Shown: one piece after another, positions 8,377 to 17,019 of the stretch
Numbering within the stretch: position 1 is the first letter of the stretch
Layout: each line of letters starts with the position of its first letter
Assembly (NCBI GenBank): GCA_029245955.1
Contig: JAQWOH010000077.1
Location: 1 to 64,000 of the forward strand
Origin: Fuerstiella sp.
Lineage (GTDB): Bacteria; Planctomycetota; Planctomycetia; Planctomycetales; Planctomycetaceae
Reading direction: 5' to 3'
Length of the DNA stretch: 64,000 nt
Program-made: the position numbers and the translations under genes
The notes under the pieces: generated by a model
Told to the model about the DNA's origin: nothing
Databases searched by the model: none
The model's input: the letters and a program-made list of their open reading frames with translations, nothing else

Positions 8377-10404
8377 ATGCGTTCGCTTTCTTTGATCCTG
8401 ATCGCCCCATGTTTCTGTACTTCCGGGCCGGCCATAGCGGCACCACCCACTGTCGAACAGGTGAACTCTGCGCTGGACGTGGCAGTTATGGCTGCAAAGA
8501 ACGGACTGCCTCGACTTTCACTGGAGGCCCTGCAAAAATCGCTGGGTGACGGGCCTCCGACGGTGTCGACCATTCCGCCGGACACAAAGATCGTCTATCA
8601 GGGCGCACGAGTGAATACCTCGGTTCCTGTGCCCAAACCGCCGCTGGAAGCAATTCGTGACCGCATCCCCGACACCATTTTCGGGCTGTCGGAGTTCTGG
8701 AAGCAGTCTGCGCAGGCAAAGGACGTGTATCTCGCGTTACGCGACGTTGTCCTGCCACCGGGCCGCCGCACGGAAGCATTTCTGTACAGCCTGCCCGTGA
8801 AGGTCAGTCGGCTGCAGCCTAACCGCATGCCGCGGACCGAAAGTGTCGCTCAGGCCCTCGTCTTCTGGGCACGGAAGGCTGATCTGGTCAATGATCTGCA
8901 CCGGCATCTGGAGGATCGCAGTCTGAAAGATTCTCCGGAAGGTATTCTGCTGGTGTTGTTGATCGCGCTGGAGATTCGGGATCAGTCCGCTATTGAAGAA
9001 CAAAGTGCTCGACTGCTGCAGCTGCTTGATGGCGGCACAAACCGGCGAACTGCTGAAATGGTGGCGTTCGTCGGCATGAACTTCCAAAGGGATGGACAGT
9101 TTCCAGAGGTTGCTGCTGAACTGCTGCATCAGGCAGGGCTGACAATTGCTGGTCTGGATCTGCTGGAACCCGAGGAAGATTCTCCCGCCCGAGCCGTGCT
9201 GCTGGCTGCCGCCCGCAGTCGATTTGCACTTGGTCAGCGAATAGAAGCCGTTGAGCTTCTAAGGCAGTATCTGGCTGTCAAAGTTGAGGGAAGATACTCG
9301 GCGTCGTCACCCGGGCTGGACAGTCAAAAACTGGAAACGGTCGGCCGCGAGCTGTATCGCCGCGGGATGGTGGCGGACGCCAGAGAAGTACTAGGCCAGG
9401 TCAGTGCAGACTCCTTTGAACGCCGTTACCGTGCTCAGGGGCTGATTTCTCACAGTCCCAGCCCAGTGACATCAGGAGGGATCGCACCTCCATTGGCGAT
9501 GCCGGCAACCCTTCGGTCCGCAGCAAACATTAAAAACAGGCAGTCGGTCGCCAACGAAATCTGGTTCTGCGCTCTGGACATCGAAACCCGCCAATCAAAG
9601 CTGCTGTTTACTCTCCCCGATTTTCAGAGCGTCGCATCGCTGGCCGTGTCTCCCGATGGTTTGCACATCGCCTTTGATGCGACGTTCCCCGGTGAAGCAA
9701 TGACCTCTGATACACAGATTTTCATTGTGTCACTGGATGGTACTGCGATCCGCAGCATGGGACGAGGAACGATGCCATCATGGTCTCCCGAAGGAAGACG
9801 CCTTGTTTGCAGCCGATACTCACCCGCCAAAGGTATCTGGATCATGCGGGCCGAAGGCGGAGACGCTCAGTTACTGGATGAATCCGGCTGGTCCGCACAA
9901 TGGTCGCCTGACGGCCGCCTGATCGCGTACACCAGGCGGCAGGACGGGCGGTCCAGCCTGATTGTTTACGACATCGTGGAAGACGAATTCTTTCGAGTGT
10001 TTGAGGGCGAAAGAAATCCCTTTCGGCAGATTTCCGGCAGCTTCAGCTGGTCTCCCGACAGCACACAGCTGGCGTTCATGGCGACGATGGCACCTGCCGG
10101 AACGAATAACGCCGAATTTCAGGTTGCTACAGCCCATGTCTTTGGAGCGGCTCGACCGATCATCGCGTATCAGCAACAAGGCTCCTTTAACGCTGCCGTT
10201 GAGTGGACGCCGTCCGGCCGGAGGCTTGTGTGTTCACCGGTTCTGCCTTCGTATGGAACTGAGCGACTGTATTTTCTGGACGCGGAACAGCGAACTGCCC
10301 CTGTATATATACAGGGGCAGGAACCGGATCGGCGGAATACCGGCGCGTCGTGGCTGCCGGATAGTCAGACACTGATATACATCAGCCGGCCGGTGAGAAA
10401 ATGA
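8377..10404 (+). CDS. Secreted helical-repeat plus TolB-like propeller protein
   Basis: A 675-residue protein with a signal peptide (about residues 1-22). A helical domain of about 320 residues follows that I do not recognise, possibly TPR-like (for example EAVELLRQYLAVKVEG, then ELYRRGMVADAREVLGQV). The C-terminal half (about 385-675) is a beta-propeller of PD40/TolB type, with blade motifs VSPDGLHIAFDA, PSWSPEGRRLVCSR, AQWSPDGRLIAYTR and SWSPDSTQLAFMA. Such propellers mediate protein binding at the envelope, and none of the catalytic residues of a linked hydrolase are seen. It overlaps the next gene by four bases (ATGA), and that gene is a paralogue of its propeller half. The start has only a weak ribosome binding site. 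Its coding sequence contains a perfect 26-bp palindrome. Confidence 0.75.
   Translation: MRSLSLILIAPCFCTSGPAIAAPPTVEQVNSALDVAVMAAKNGLPRLSLEALQKSLGDGPPTVSTIPPDTKIVYQGARVNTSVPVPKPPLEAIRDRIPDTIFGLSEFWKQSAQAKDVYLALRDVVLPPGRRTEAFLYSLPVKVSRLQPNRMPRTESVAQALVFWARKADLVNDLHRHLEDRSLKDSPEGILLVLLIALEIRDQSAIEEQSARLLQLLDGGTNRRTAEMVAFVGMNFQRDGQFPEVAAELLHQAGLTIAGLDLLEPEEDSPARAVLLAAARSRFALGQRIEAVELLRQYLAVKVEGRYSASSPGLDSQKLETVGRELYRRGMVADAREVLGQVSADSFERRYRAQGLISHSPSPVTSGGIAPPLAMPATLRSAANIKNRQSVANEIWFCALDIETRQSKLLFTLPDFQSVASLAVSPDGLHIAFDATFPGEAMTSDTQIFIVSLDGTAIRSMGRGTMPSWSPEGRRLVCSRYSPAKGIWIMRAEGGDAQLLDESGWSAQWSPDGRLIAYTRRQDGRSSLIVYDIVEDEFFRVFEGERNPFRQISGSFSWSPDSTQLAFMATMAPAGTNNAEFQVATAHVFGAARPIIAYQQQGSFNAAVEWTPSGRRLVCSPVLPSYGTERLYFLDAEQRTAPVYIQGQEPDRRNTGASWLPDSQTLIYISRPVRK
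10295..10320. repeat. Perfect 26-bp palindrome inside a coding sequence
   Basis: The sequence begins CTGCCCCTGTATA and its second half is the exact reverse complement, with no spacer. It encodes TAPVYIQGQ near the end of the TolB-like protein. It would form a strong hairpin in mRNA shortly before the coupled downstream gene, and could equally be a protein-binding dyad. Confidence 0.75.
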
Positions 10405-11369
10405 GCAACGTAGACGGAATCACGAACATCGGCAACAGCGTCTGGCGTTGTTCATGGACTCGCGTCCTGACGATCCTGTTCCTGTCAGTTTCTGGATACG
10501 CTGAGGAAACACGACCGATCCCGTCGTCACAGATATGGGTCTGCAGTTTGAATCTTTCGACTTCCAAATCAACAAAACTGTTTGAACTGACCCATTTGGA
10601 ATCGGTCGGCTCCCTCAGTCTGTCTGCAGACGGCCGGCGCATCGCATTTGAGGGCACGGTGCATGAAACACAATCAGCGCCCGATTCGCACGTCTGGGTG
10701 TGTAACAGAGACGGGTCAGACATGCGGGATCTCGGCCCCGGTGCCATGCCCACATGGTCGCCACGAGGAAAAAGGATCGCCTTCTGCAAACGTCCGCCGG
10801 AACACGGTGTCTGGTTGATGCAGGCGGACGGCAGCCACCCGCAACTGATCGACGAAGCCGGCTGGTGTGCTCAATGGTCTCCTAATGGCAACATGATTGC
10901 GTACACCCGGCGCCTTAACGAGGCTGCTGATTTTGTGATTTTTAATCTTGTGGAAGATGAGTTCTTTACCGTGTTTGGCAATGGGCGCAGCGGTTACAGC
11001 TCGTTTTACTGGAATTTCTCATGGTCGCCGGACAGCAAACGCCTCTGCTTTAAAGGGAATGGACCAGACCACGAAATTCATGTGGCGTCCGTTGCGGTCC
11101 GTAATGGGCCGGATATACAGGTGCACGTTCGTGGCACTGATACCATCCGGGCAGACCTCGCCTGGGTCGATAACAACACCGTGGCATTTACCCGGACTTC
11201 GGGGAAAGACGAAGTGAATCGGCTGGTAACAGTCCTCACGAATGCTGAACCTTCTTCAATTCAAGCCGTTGCCCAGCCTGTCGTCGGACAACTTCAGAAT
11301 CATTCCAACAGCAGTCCGGACGTCAGCAGAGACGGAAGAACGTTGATCTACATTAGTCGTTCAAAGTAA
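10401..11369 (+). CDS. Secreted TolB-like beta-propeller protein
   Basis: A 322-residue protein: hydrophobic export signal (about residues 18-35, VWRCSWTRVLTILFLSVSG), then a PD40/TolB-like propeller filling the rest. Blade motifs are SLSADGRRIAFEG, PTWSPRGKRIAFCK, AQWSPNGNMIAYTR and SWSPDSKRLCFKG. It aligns nearly blade for blade with the C-terminal half of the preceding protein, including the shared VEDEFF segment and the closing TLIYISR motif. It is therefore a tandem paralogue lacking the helical domain. The ATG overlaps the upstream stop (ATGA), which implies translational coupling. Probably periplasmic or surface-exposed with a binding role (inference). Confidence 0.75.
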   Translation: MSNVDGITNIGNSVWRCSWTRVLTILFLSVSGYAEETRPIPSSQIWVCSLNLSTSKSTKLFELTHLESVGSLSLSADGRRIAFEGTVHETQSAPDSHVWVCNRDGSDMRDLGPGAMPTWSPRGKRIAFCKRPPEHGVWLMQADGSHPQLIDEAGWCAQWSPNGNMIAYTRRLNEAADFVIFNLVEDEFFTVFGNGRSGYSSFYWNFSWSPDSKRLCFKGNGPDHEIHVASVAVRNGPDIQVHVRGTDTIRADLAWVDNNTVAFTRTSGKDEVNRLVTVLTNAEPSSIQAVAQPVVGQLQNHSNSSPDVSRDGRTLIYISRSK

Positions 11370-11393
11370 TCCAGCCTTTTGGAAAAGACAATC

Positions 11394-12656
11394 ATGCCCT
11401 TTCGTATTGTTGCGTTGTTGATTCTGGTCGCCACAACTTCGCTGGCCACCGATCCCGTGGGTTACAGCATCGACCTGTCGAAAGCGTCATCCGGGTTCGA
11501 TGGCAGTTCCTGCTGGGTGCACGCACGAGCCGGCATGCTGCGAGACTCATCGAAGTCAGCCGACGGACAGGCAACGGCTGTCATGACGACGCAGAAACTA
11601 CTGCTTAGCGGATCAGATATTTTCTATGCTCTGAACGAACTCCGCTCGAACGATGGTGGACTGACATGGACAGCGCCGGAGAGAATCGAATCATTTGCGC
11701 GTGAGACGTTCTTTGGGGCCGACGTGCCGTTGCCAACCGGTGCTGATATCGCTCCACATCTGTTGCAGCCGGGTGACCAGACCACAGTTTGCGACTTCGT
11801 TCCGAAATGGCACGCTCAATCCGGGCAGCTGCTCGGCATCGGGCAGACGGTCTGGTACCGCAACAACAAAGTGATGCACGTTCGTCCCCGAGGTATTGCC
11901 TATGCTGTTTTTGATTCCCAGGCCGGCAACTGGGCGAAGTGGAAGTGTGTGGATCTGCCGAAGGATCTGAAGTTTCAATGCGCCGGTTCCGGTAGTCAGC
12001 AGCGAGTTGATTTGCCGAATGGTGACGTGCTGGTTCCTGTCTATCACAAAGAACCGCTGGCCGGACAATATGCCAGCACTGTCTGTCGGTGCAGTTTTGA
12101 CGGGGACACTCTGAAGTATATTGAACACGGCAGCGAATTGACTATTTCCGTAAAGCGAGGTTTGTACGAACCGTCGGTCACGAAGTTCGGTGATCGTTTC
12201 TTTCTGACATTGCGTAACGATGATCACGGGTATGTCACCGCCAGTCGCGACGGTTTGCAGTATTCGGAAGCCAAACGCTGGACGTTCGACGACGGTACTG
12301 ATCTTGGAAACTACAACACTCAGCAGCACTGGGTGACTCACAGCGACGGGTTATTCCTTGTCTACACACGCAAAGGAGCAGACAACGACCACGTCTTTCG
12401 TCACCGGGCGCCGCTGTTTATCGCTCAGGTGGATCCGGGAAAACTACATGTGATTCGCAGCACAGAACGAATTCTTGTGGCTGAACGAGGCGCCCGGCTG
12501 GGCAATTTCGGCATCACCGATGTGTCTGCTGATGAAGTCTGGGTCACCGTGACAGAATGGATGCAACCCGTTGGTGTCGAAAAACACGGCAGCGACAACA
12601 CCATCTGGGTGGCCAGGATCAAGTGGGAAACACCAAACAGACTTGCGTCTGAGTGA
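11394..12656 (+). CDS. Secreted BNR/sialidase-like protein
   Basis: A 420-residue protein with a signal peptide (MPFRIVALLILVATTSLA). The body has sialidase-superfamily features: an Asp-box (RSNDGGLTWTAPE), a weaker second one (TASRDGLQYSEAKRW), an early catalytic-like loop, and RGLYEPSVTKFGDRFFLTLR typical of six-bladed BNR propellers. A TTG five codons earlier is in frame, but the ATG with GGAAAAG upstream is preferred. It starts 24 bases after the TolB-like gene, so the three genes probably form one operon. Activity on sialic acid is not implied; planctomycete members of this fold are mostly uncharacterised. Confidence 0.7.
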   Translation: MPFRIVALLILVATTSLATDPVGYSIDLSKASSGFDGSSCWVHARAGMLRDSSKSADGQATAVMTTQKLLLSGSDIFYALNELRSNDGGLTWTAPERIESFARETFFGADVPLPTGADIAPHLLQPGDQTTVCDFVPKWHAQSGQLLGIGQTVWYRNNKVMHVRPRGIAYAVFDSQAGNWAKWKCVDLPKDLKFQCAGSGSQQRVDLPNGDVLVPVYHKEPLAGQYASTVCRCSFDGDTLKYIEHGSELTISVKRGLYEPSVTKFGDRFFLTLRNDDHGYVTASRDGLQYSEAKRWTFDDGTDLGNYNTQQHWVTHSDGLFLVYTRKGADNDHVFRHRAPLFIAQVDPGKLHVIRSTERILVAERGARLGNFGITDVSADEVWVTVTEWMQPVGVEKHGSDNTIWVARIKWETPNRLASE

Positions 12657-12826
12657 TACAACGGTGTTGGGGCCCGAACATGTCTGCCAATGACCGAGCC
12701 TGTGATCTCGCCGTAGTCAAGGCAGCCCGCCTGCGACGAAAAAGGTGTAACCACCCGGCAGGCGGCCAATACGACCAACAGGACCTGTTGACATCGCGAT
12801 TTTGCTGACAGACCAGTGCCGTTCAA

Positions 12827-15307
12827 TCAGTGATTGAACAGAAACTCGCGACTGCTGAAGATGCCCCAGGCGATATCTTCCAGTAACTCGCGGTGTTCTT
12901 CCGGTTTTGTATCAGTAAACAGCTGCAGCATTTCTGAGCGTTCCCGGTCGGCCGGATAGCGCGACAATGAGGATAGAAACAGTTCATCCAGCAGAGCGGA
13001 CCTGTTGTCCATGAACTTTGCCAGCCACCTGTCAAGTTGATTGTCCTTCGTCTGCAACTTGCCGTTGATGGTCGTGCCGTTGGAAATATGCAGCACCTGC
13101 ACCATGCTCGGTTCGTCGCTGCGTTCGCACTCGCAGGTGATACGTCTTTGATGCCTGCCGAATGTCTGCAGAAAGTAGGATTGCACGGCGGCATCGTACA
13201 GCTCAATGGCGCGAGTTCCGGCGGGATAAAAATCTGTGTCACGGACGTCAGCTCCCGAAAACACGATCTTGTTGAACTCGCTGGGGACTGCCGTCACCTG
13301 AGAAACCGCGTCCAGCAGCACTTCGGCCATCAGGCGTTTGGGGTAGTACCGTGAATAGTTCCGAGCGTCGCCATTGTTCTGGTTCAGGGGCTTGCTGCTG
13401 CGCTGATAAGTTTCCGACTGCAGGATCTGTCGCATCAGCGTTTTCAGATTGAAATCGTTATCCACCAGGTAATCGGCGGCGGACTGCAGCAACTCTTCGT
13501 TACTGGCCGGATTGGAACTGCGCATGTCGTCGACCTGTTCAACCAGTCCCACGCCCATGAAATTACGCCACACTCGGTTAGTAATTGACCGAGCGAACAA
13601 GGGGTTGTCACCCGAGACCAGCCAGTCTGCCAGATACTCGCGTCGATCGACCGGCGCATCATAGGGCAGGGGCTGTGCATCCAGCGGAGCGGGAGGCTGA
13701 GGTTTTCCGGTCCTGGGCTGAATCAATTCGCCGGAATCGACAGTCACAAGGGTGCGTTTTCCGTCTCCGCTGCGAGGGTCGCCGCCCCAGCCTTTGGCAC
13801 GCACTCGGGAAAACAGATTTGCAAAGCTGTAGTACTGGTCGTTTGTCCACTTTTCCAGTGGATGATTGTGACACTTCGCACAGCCAATCGACAGGCCGAG
13901 AAACGCCTGGCTCGCGTTTTCTGCCATGTCCTCAGGAGCCTGATGCAGCGCATAGAAATTGGTGGCGCCATTTTCTATGCTCGACCCACGCGCTGTGATA
14001 ACTTCACGGACAAAATCGTCCCACGGTGTGTTGGCTGCAACGTGATCGTGGATCCAGCCGTAGTATGCCTTCACCGCATCGGGACGCAGCAGATTGCCGT
14101 TGATCATCAGCAGATCTGACCACTGGTAGGACCAGAAATCGACAAACTCGGAGCGCGTCAGTAACGATTCAATCAGCGCATCTCGTTTTCCGGGGGAGCC
14201 ATCTGCCAGGAATTTCCGTACCTCAAGAGCGGTCGGTAATGTTCCGATCGTGTCAATAAAGGCTCGTCGGACAAACACTTCGTCCGGACATTTTGGCGAC
14301 GGCTTCAGATTCAGTCGACGCAATTGTTTCAGTCCAAGATCGTCAATGAAATTGCGGCGCCCGGCCAGAACGTACGAATTCGGCGTCACGGTCTGTTCGA
14401 ACGGTGAGGTCAGCCGCGCAATCACAATCCGGCTGCCAAACCACACACTGACGGCTCCTTCGCCGGGCCCGATCACGGTGGCGATTCCGTCCGGCCCCAC
14501 GGTTGCCACAGCTTCATTTGCCGACGTGAATTTTGCCCATTGCGTTACATCTTCCACACGTCCGTCCGTGTAATATGCCCGAATAATGAACGGCTGCTGC
14601 TGATTTTTTTTCAACGTGGCGGCCTCCGGCAGTACTTCCAGACGAACCAGTCTGGCATCCTCGTCAGCAGGTTCGGGGGCTCCGTCGGCAATCCATTCGG
14701 AAACAACGCGATAATTCAGCGTGTCCGGTGTCAATCGCAGACCGCCTCGATGAGGCACGGCTGTTGTTGGCTTCGTCAACAACAGGCTCAAGCCTGGCTC
14801 GGTCAGGTCAACGCGGCGACCCAACTGCTGCGTCGCGGCATTGAAGTAATCCTTGTCGGTATCATAACCACGAAGCGAAAGGCGGAAGCCGCCTTTGCCG
14901 GCCAGTGCACCGTGACAGGCTCCACTGTTGCACCCCTGTTTGGCCAGTACAGACTGCACGTGGTTGCGGAATGTCCAGCGAAAGCGGCTACCGGAATTCG
15001 TTACGGCCACTGCAGCAGCAGCAATTTCCTCCTGTCCCCGCAAAGCTCGAATCGTTGTTGCTCCGTCGGCGACTGGAACGACAGCTCCTTGATTGACGCT
15101 GACGATCTGTGGATTGTCGCTCTTCAATACGATCGAACCACTGGCTACGCCAATTGCCCTGTCGCCATCGAATCGTTCGACCATGATTCGGTGTGTGGCT
15201 TCACGACCGTCCAGATTCAATTCCGCAGGCAACAGGCGGAATGAGTCTGCTGCCGGGATTTTGACGGAAACAAATGTCAGCAGAACAAGGCAGGACTTCC
15301 GCAGCAT
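12827..15307 (-). CDS. Big2/cytochrome-like/DUF1549/DUF1553 secreted protein
   Basis: An 826-residue protein. The start at ATG 15307, behind GAGG, gives a signal peptide (MLRKSCLVLLTFVSV). Domains in order: an Ig-like Big2 region; a planctomycete cytochrome motif CNSGACHGALAGKGGF (C-x4-CH); a second Ig-like domain (about 250-340); and DUF1549 with FVRRAFIDTIGTLPTALEV. An internal CAKCHNHPLEKWTNDQYY motif (C-x2-CH, haem-like) and DUF1553 with SITNRVWRNFMGVGLVEQV and LMRQILQSETYQRSS follow. These proteins are exported and often paired with a DUF1501 protein. Here no DUF1501 gene is adjacent; one lies at 27049. Substrate is unknown; polysaccharide-linked redox or binding roles are proposed for the group. 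Confidence 0.85.
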   Translation of the reverse strand: MLRKSCLVLLTFVSVKIPAADSFRLLPAELNLDGREATHRIMVERFDGDRAIGVASGSIVLKSDNPQIVSVNQGAVVPVADGATTIRALRGQEEIAAAAVAVTNSGSRFRWTFRNHVQSVLAKQGCNSGACHGALAGKGGFRLSLRGYDTDKDYFNAATQQLGRRVDLTEPGLSLLLTKPTTAVPHRGGLRLTPDTLNYRVVSEWIADGAPEPADEDARLVRLEVLPEAATLKKNQQQPFIIRAYYTDGRVEDVTQWAKFTSANEAVATVGPDGIATVIGPGEGAVSVWFGSRIVIARLTSPFEQTVTPNSYVLAGRRNFIDDLGLKQLRRLNLKPSPKCPDEVFVRRAFIDTIGTLPTALEVRKFLADGSPGKRDALIESLLTRSEFVDFWSYQWSDLLMINGNLLRPDAVKAYYGWIHDHVAANTPWDDFVREVITARGSSIENGATNFYALHQAPEDMAENASQAFLGLSIGCAKCHNHPLEKWTNDQYYSFANLFSRVRAKGWGGDPRSGDGKRTLVTVDSGELIQPRTGKPQPPAPLDAQPLPYDAPVDRREYLADWLVSGDNPLFARSITNRVWRNFMGVGLVEQVDDMRSSNPASNEELLQSAADYLVDNDFNLKTLMRQILQSETYQRSSKPLNQNNGDARNYSRYYPKRLMAEVLLDAVSQVTAVPSEFNKIVFSGADVRDTDFYPAGTRAIELYDAAVQSYFLQTFGRHQRRITCECERSDEPSMVQVLHISNGTTINGKLQTKDNQLDRWLAKFMDNRSALLDELFLSSLSRYPADRERSEMLQLFTDTKPEEHRELLEDIAWGIFSSREFLFNH

Positions 15308-15464
15308 GGTGTGGGCCTCGATATGTTTGGCGGCAAAGGAGACGGAAGGAAACCGAAGCCGTTTGCTCCATGACATCATTCAGCTCAGTCTGACAGCTCA
15401 AGCAGCTCAAATCCGCCGGCGGTCGGTACCCCCCCGCTTGGATCATAACCAGAACGCAGGCAAC

Positions 15465-15499
15465 AAAAAAGACGCCCGGTGATTCGTTCACCGGGCGTC
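15465..15499 (-). terminator. Intrinsic terminator of rplX
   Basis: GACGCCCGGTGA (15471-15482) pairs perfectly with TCACCGGGCGTC (15488-15499) over a five-base loop. On the minus strand it is followed by six T residues (15470-15465). It stands 40 bases after the rplX stop and also shields the DUF1553 gene from read-through. Confidence 0.85.
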
Positions 15500-15539
15500 C
15501 TTGTTTGATTTCGGTTCCAGCATTAGCTGGTTGCCATGC

Positions 15540-15875
15540 CTATTTCTTGGCGGGCGCCAGCTGTCGCAAAGTAGCTTCACTACGTCTGGCAAACAGTTCT
15601 TTGCTGCCATCTGCCGCGACCCTGACACCCACGCGAGTCGGCTTGTTGGTTTCCGGGCAGATCAACTGGCAGTTTGTGGCGTCAATGGCCAGTTCCATAT
15701 GCAGCCGCCCACCCTGAGGGCTTTTGGGATGGCCGCGACGAACGTGCTTGTACACTTTGTGAACGCCCTCGACGACAACTTTGCCGTTCTTGACATCAAC
15801 GGAAAGGACGGTTCCGCGGGTACCCTTGTCATCTCCAGTGATCACTTCAACTGTATCACCTTTGCGGATTTTCAT
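15540..15875 (-). CDS. rplX: 50S ribosomal protein L24
   Basis: A 111-residue protein with the L24 KOW motif at its start (MKIRKGDTVEVITGDDKGTR), then VVVEGVHKVYKHVRRGHPKS, PQGG and KPTRVGVRV. L24 binds the 5' domain of 23S rRNA and starts 50S assembly. The CxxC zinc-ribbon of some L24 proteins is reduced to one cysteine (ICPETN). The C-terminus carries a basic tail (EATLRQLAPAKK). TTG and GTG codons seven and six codons upstream are in frame, but the ATG at 15875, with AAGG upstream, gives the family's usual start. It stands alone with its own strong terminator, whereas rplX normally lies between rplN and rplE in the spc operon. Confidence 0.9.
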   Translation of the reverse strand: MKIRKGDTVEVITGDDKGTRGTVLSVDVKNGKVVVEGVHKVYKHVRRGHPKSPQGGRLHMELAIDATNCQLICPETNKPTRVGVRVAADGSKELFARRSEATLRQLAPAKK

Positions 15876-15976
15876 TTCCGTAACCTTTTTCACCAACGAA
15901 GTTTAGGACCGTCAACAAGTGAACTGACGGGCTGAGCTGCAGCTCGGTCGAAACATCATCGACCGAATATGGGGAC

Positions 15977-16138
15977 TCAATTCAGCGTTTCGACCAATTC
16001 GGGAAGGGAAACGCCACAACCCATTGCGATGCGAAGCGTGGAAGAATGACGACTTTTTCCCCCGGAATCAACCCAGCATCTCCAATGTTTTGCCCGGTTG
16101 AGGGCAAATGCTTCCTTCTGCCCGTCCGGGAGCTTCAT
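15977..16138 (-). CDS. Possible 53-residue coupled small ORF
   Basis: The ATG at 16138 overlaps the stop of the upstream membrane-protein gene (ATGA), which is what a translationally coupled gene would show. It encodes MKLPDGQKEAFALNRAKHWR and ends LPELVETLN. I recognise no family. A different frame across the same bases also stays open for about 30 codons, so coding status is uncertain. Comparison with related genomes would decide. Confidence 0.3.
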   Translation of the reverse strand: MKLPDGQKEAFALNRAKHWRCWVDSGGKSRHSSTLRIAMGCGVSLPELVETLN

Positions 16139-16764
16139 GTGATCAACTCCACATTCAGAAACTGCCACGGCTCTTTCTCGTACATTTCGGCCAGATGCTG
16201 CATCGTTTCCCAACGAATATGGTGATGCGGACTCTCAAAGGCTGGCTTCTGTTCAGGCAGTTTAGTCAATAAATCACGTCGTGTGACCAGAGCTCGAATC
16301 TTACGCGTGCGGGTGTCGCCATCACATTCGTTTGTCAGACAAATCAGATATTGAACGGAGTTAACAGACTTTCCGGCTTCCCGCGCCAGCAAGCCGGCTG
16401 CAAACTGTTCAGACAGTTCATTCAGAACCGCGTTCAGGAAATACCAGTAATCATCTCTGGGAAGGGGGATCAGCGGTCTGCCGGGTGTTGTTTGCTGGGC
16501 CGCCGCCGTCACTTGCCGTACGGCCGTTTCGTTAAGAAATACGTCGGTGCAGGATTTTTCGCACAGCGTACGGATTCGCAACGTCTGCTCATGAATGGAA
16601 TTGAGTGAGAAGTTAATGCGATGAAAGAACTCACGCTGCTTCCACTCGTTGGCATTTCTCCAGCGAGCGATCATCCAGCCAATCGTCGTGAATCCGGCTG
16701 CCGTGGCAAATTTGACCCAGTGATCGGTAACCAGATCGTTGACTGCAGAGACAAGTTGGTCCAT
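16135..16764 (-). CDS. Hypothetical single-pass membrane protein
   Basis: A 209-residue protein from ATG 16764 (MDQLVSAVNDLVTDHWVKFA). One hydrophobic segment near the N-terminus (about residues 17-33, FATAAGFTTIGWMIARW) is followed by a charged cytoplasmic domain with no motif I recognise. The region resembles the small membrane-bound proteins with a helical body seen scattered in bacterial genomes. An in-frame upstream start at 16830 would add 22 residues of poor-looking sequence and was not used. Its stop overlaps the ATG of a possible micro-ORF. Function unknown. Confidence 0.55.
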   Translation of the reverse strand: MDQLVSAVNDLVTDHWVKFATAAGFTTIGWMIARWRNANEWKQREFFHRINFSLNSIHEQTLRIRTLCEKSCTDVFLNETAVRQVTAAAQQTTPGRPLIPLPRDDYWYFLNAVLNELSEQFAAGLLAREAGKSVNSVQYLICLTNECDGDTRTRKIRALVTRRDLLTKLPEQKPAFESPHHHIRWETMQHLAEMYEKEPWQFLNVELIT

Positions 16765-17019
16765 TTCGGGTCTCTCATGTCTTGAAACTGTGAAGTGGCA
16801 CTTTTCCGGGACGAGTAATTCTGGCGACATACAGAAGAGGATAACAGCAGGACACGCCCTTAATTCCCGAGGTTCGATCAGGAACTGTTGCTTTCATGTC
16901 CACCCTATGCCTTAGCAGTTACCGCCAGGACGACACCGGCTGATTCCAGGTGAAATCTGTCCGCGTCGTGATAGGATGAATAAACGCTCGCCGACTGTCA
17001 TTGTTTGGTACCGTCACTC

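Noticed and set aside
12728..12764. Possible terminator between the BNR-like and DUF1553 genes
   Set aside because: The CGCCTGC/GCAGGCG arms are short, the loop is 23 bases and no T-run follows.
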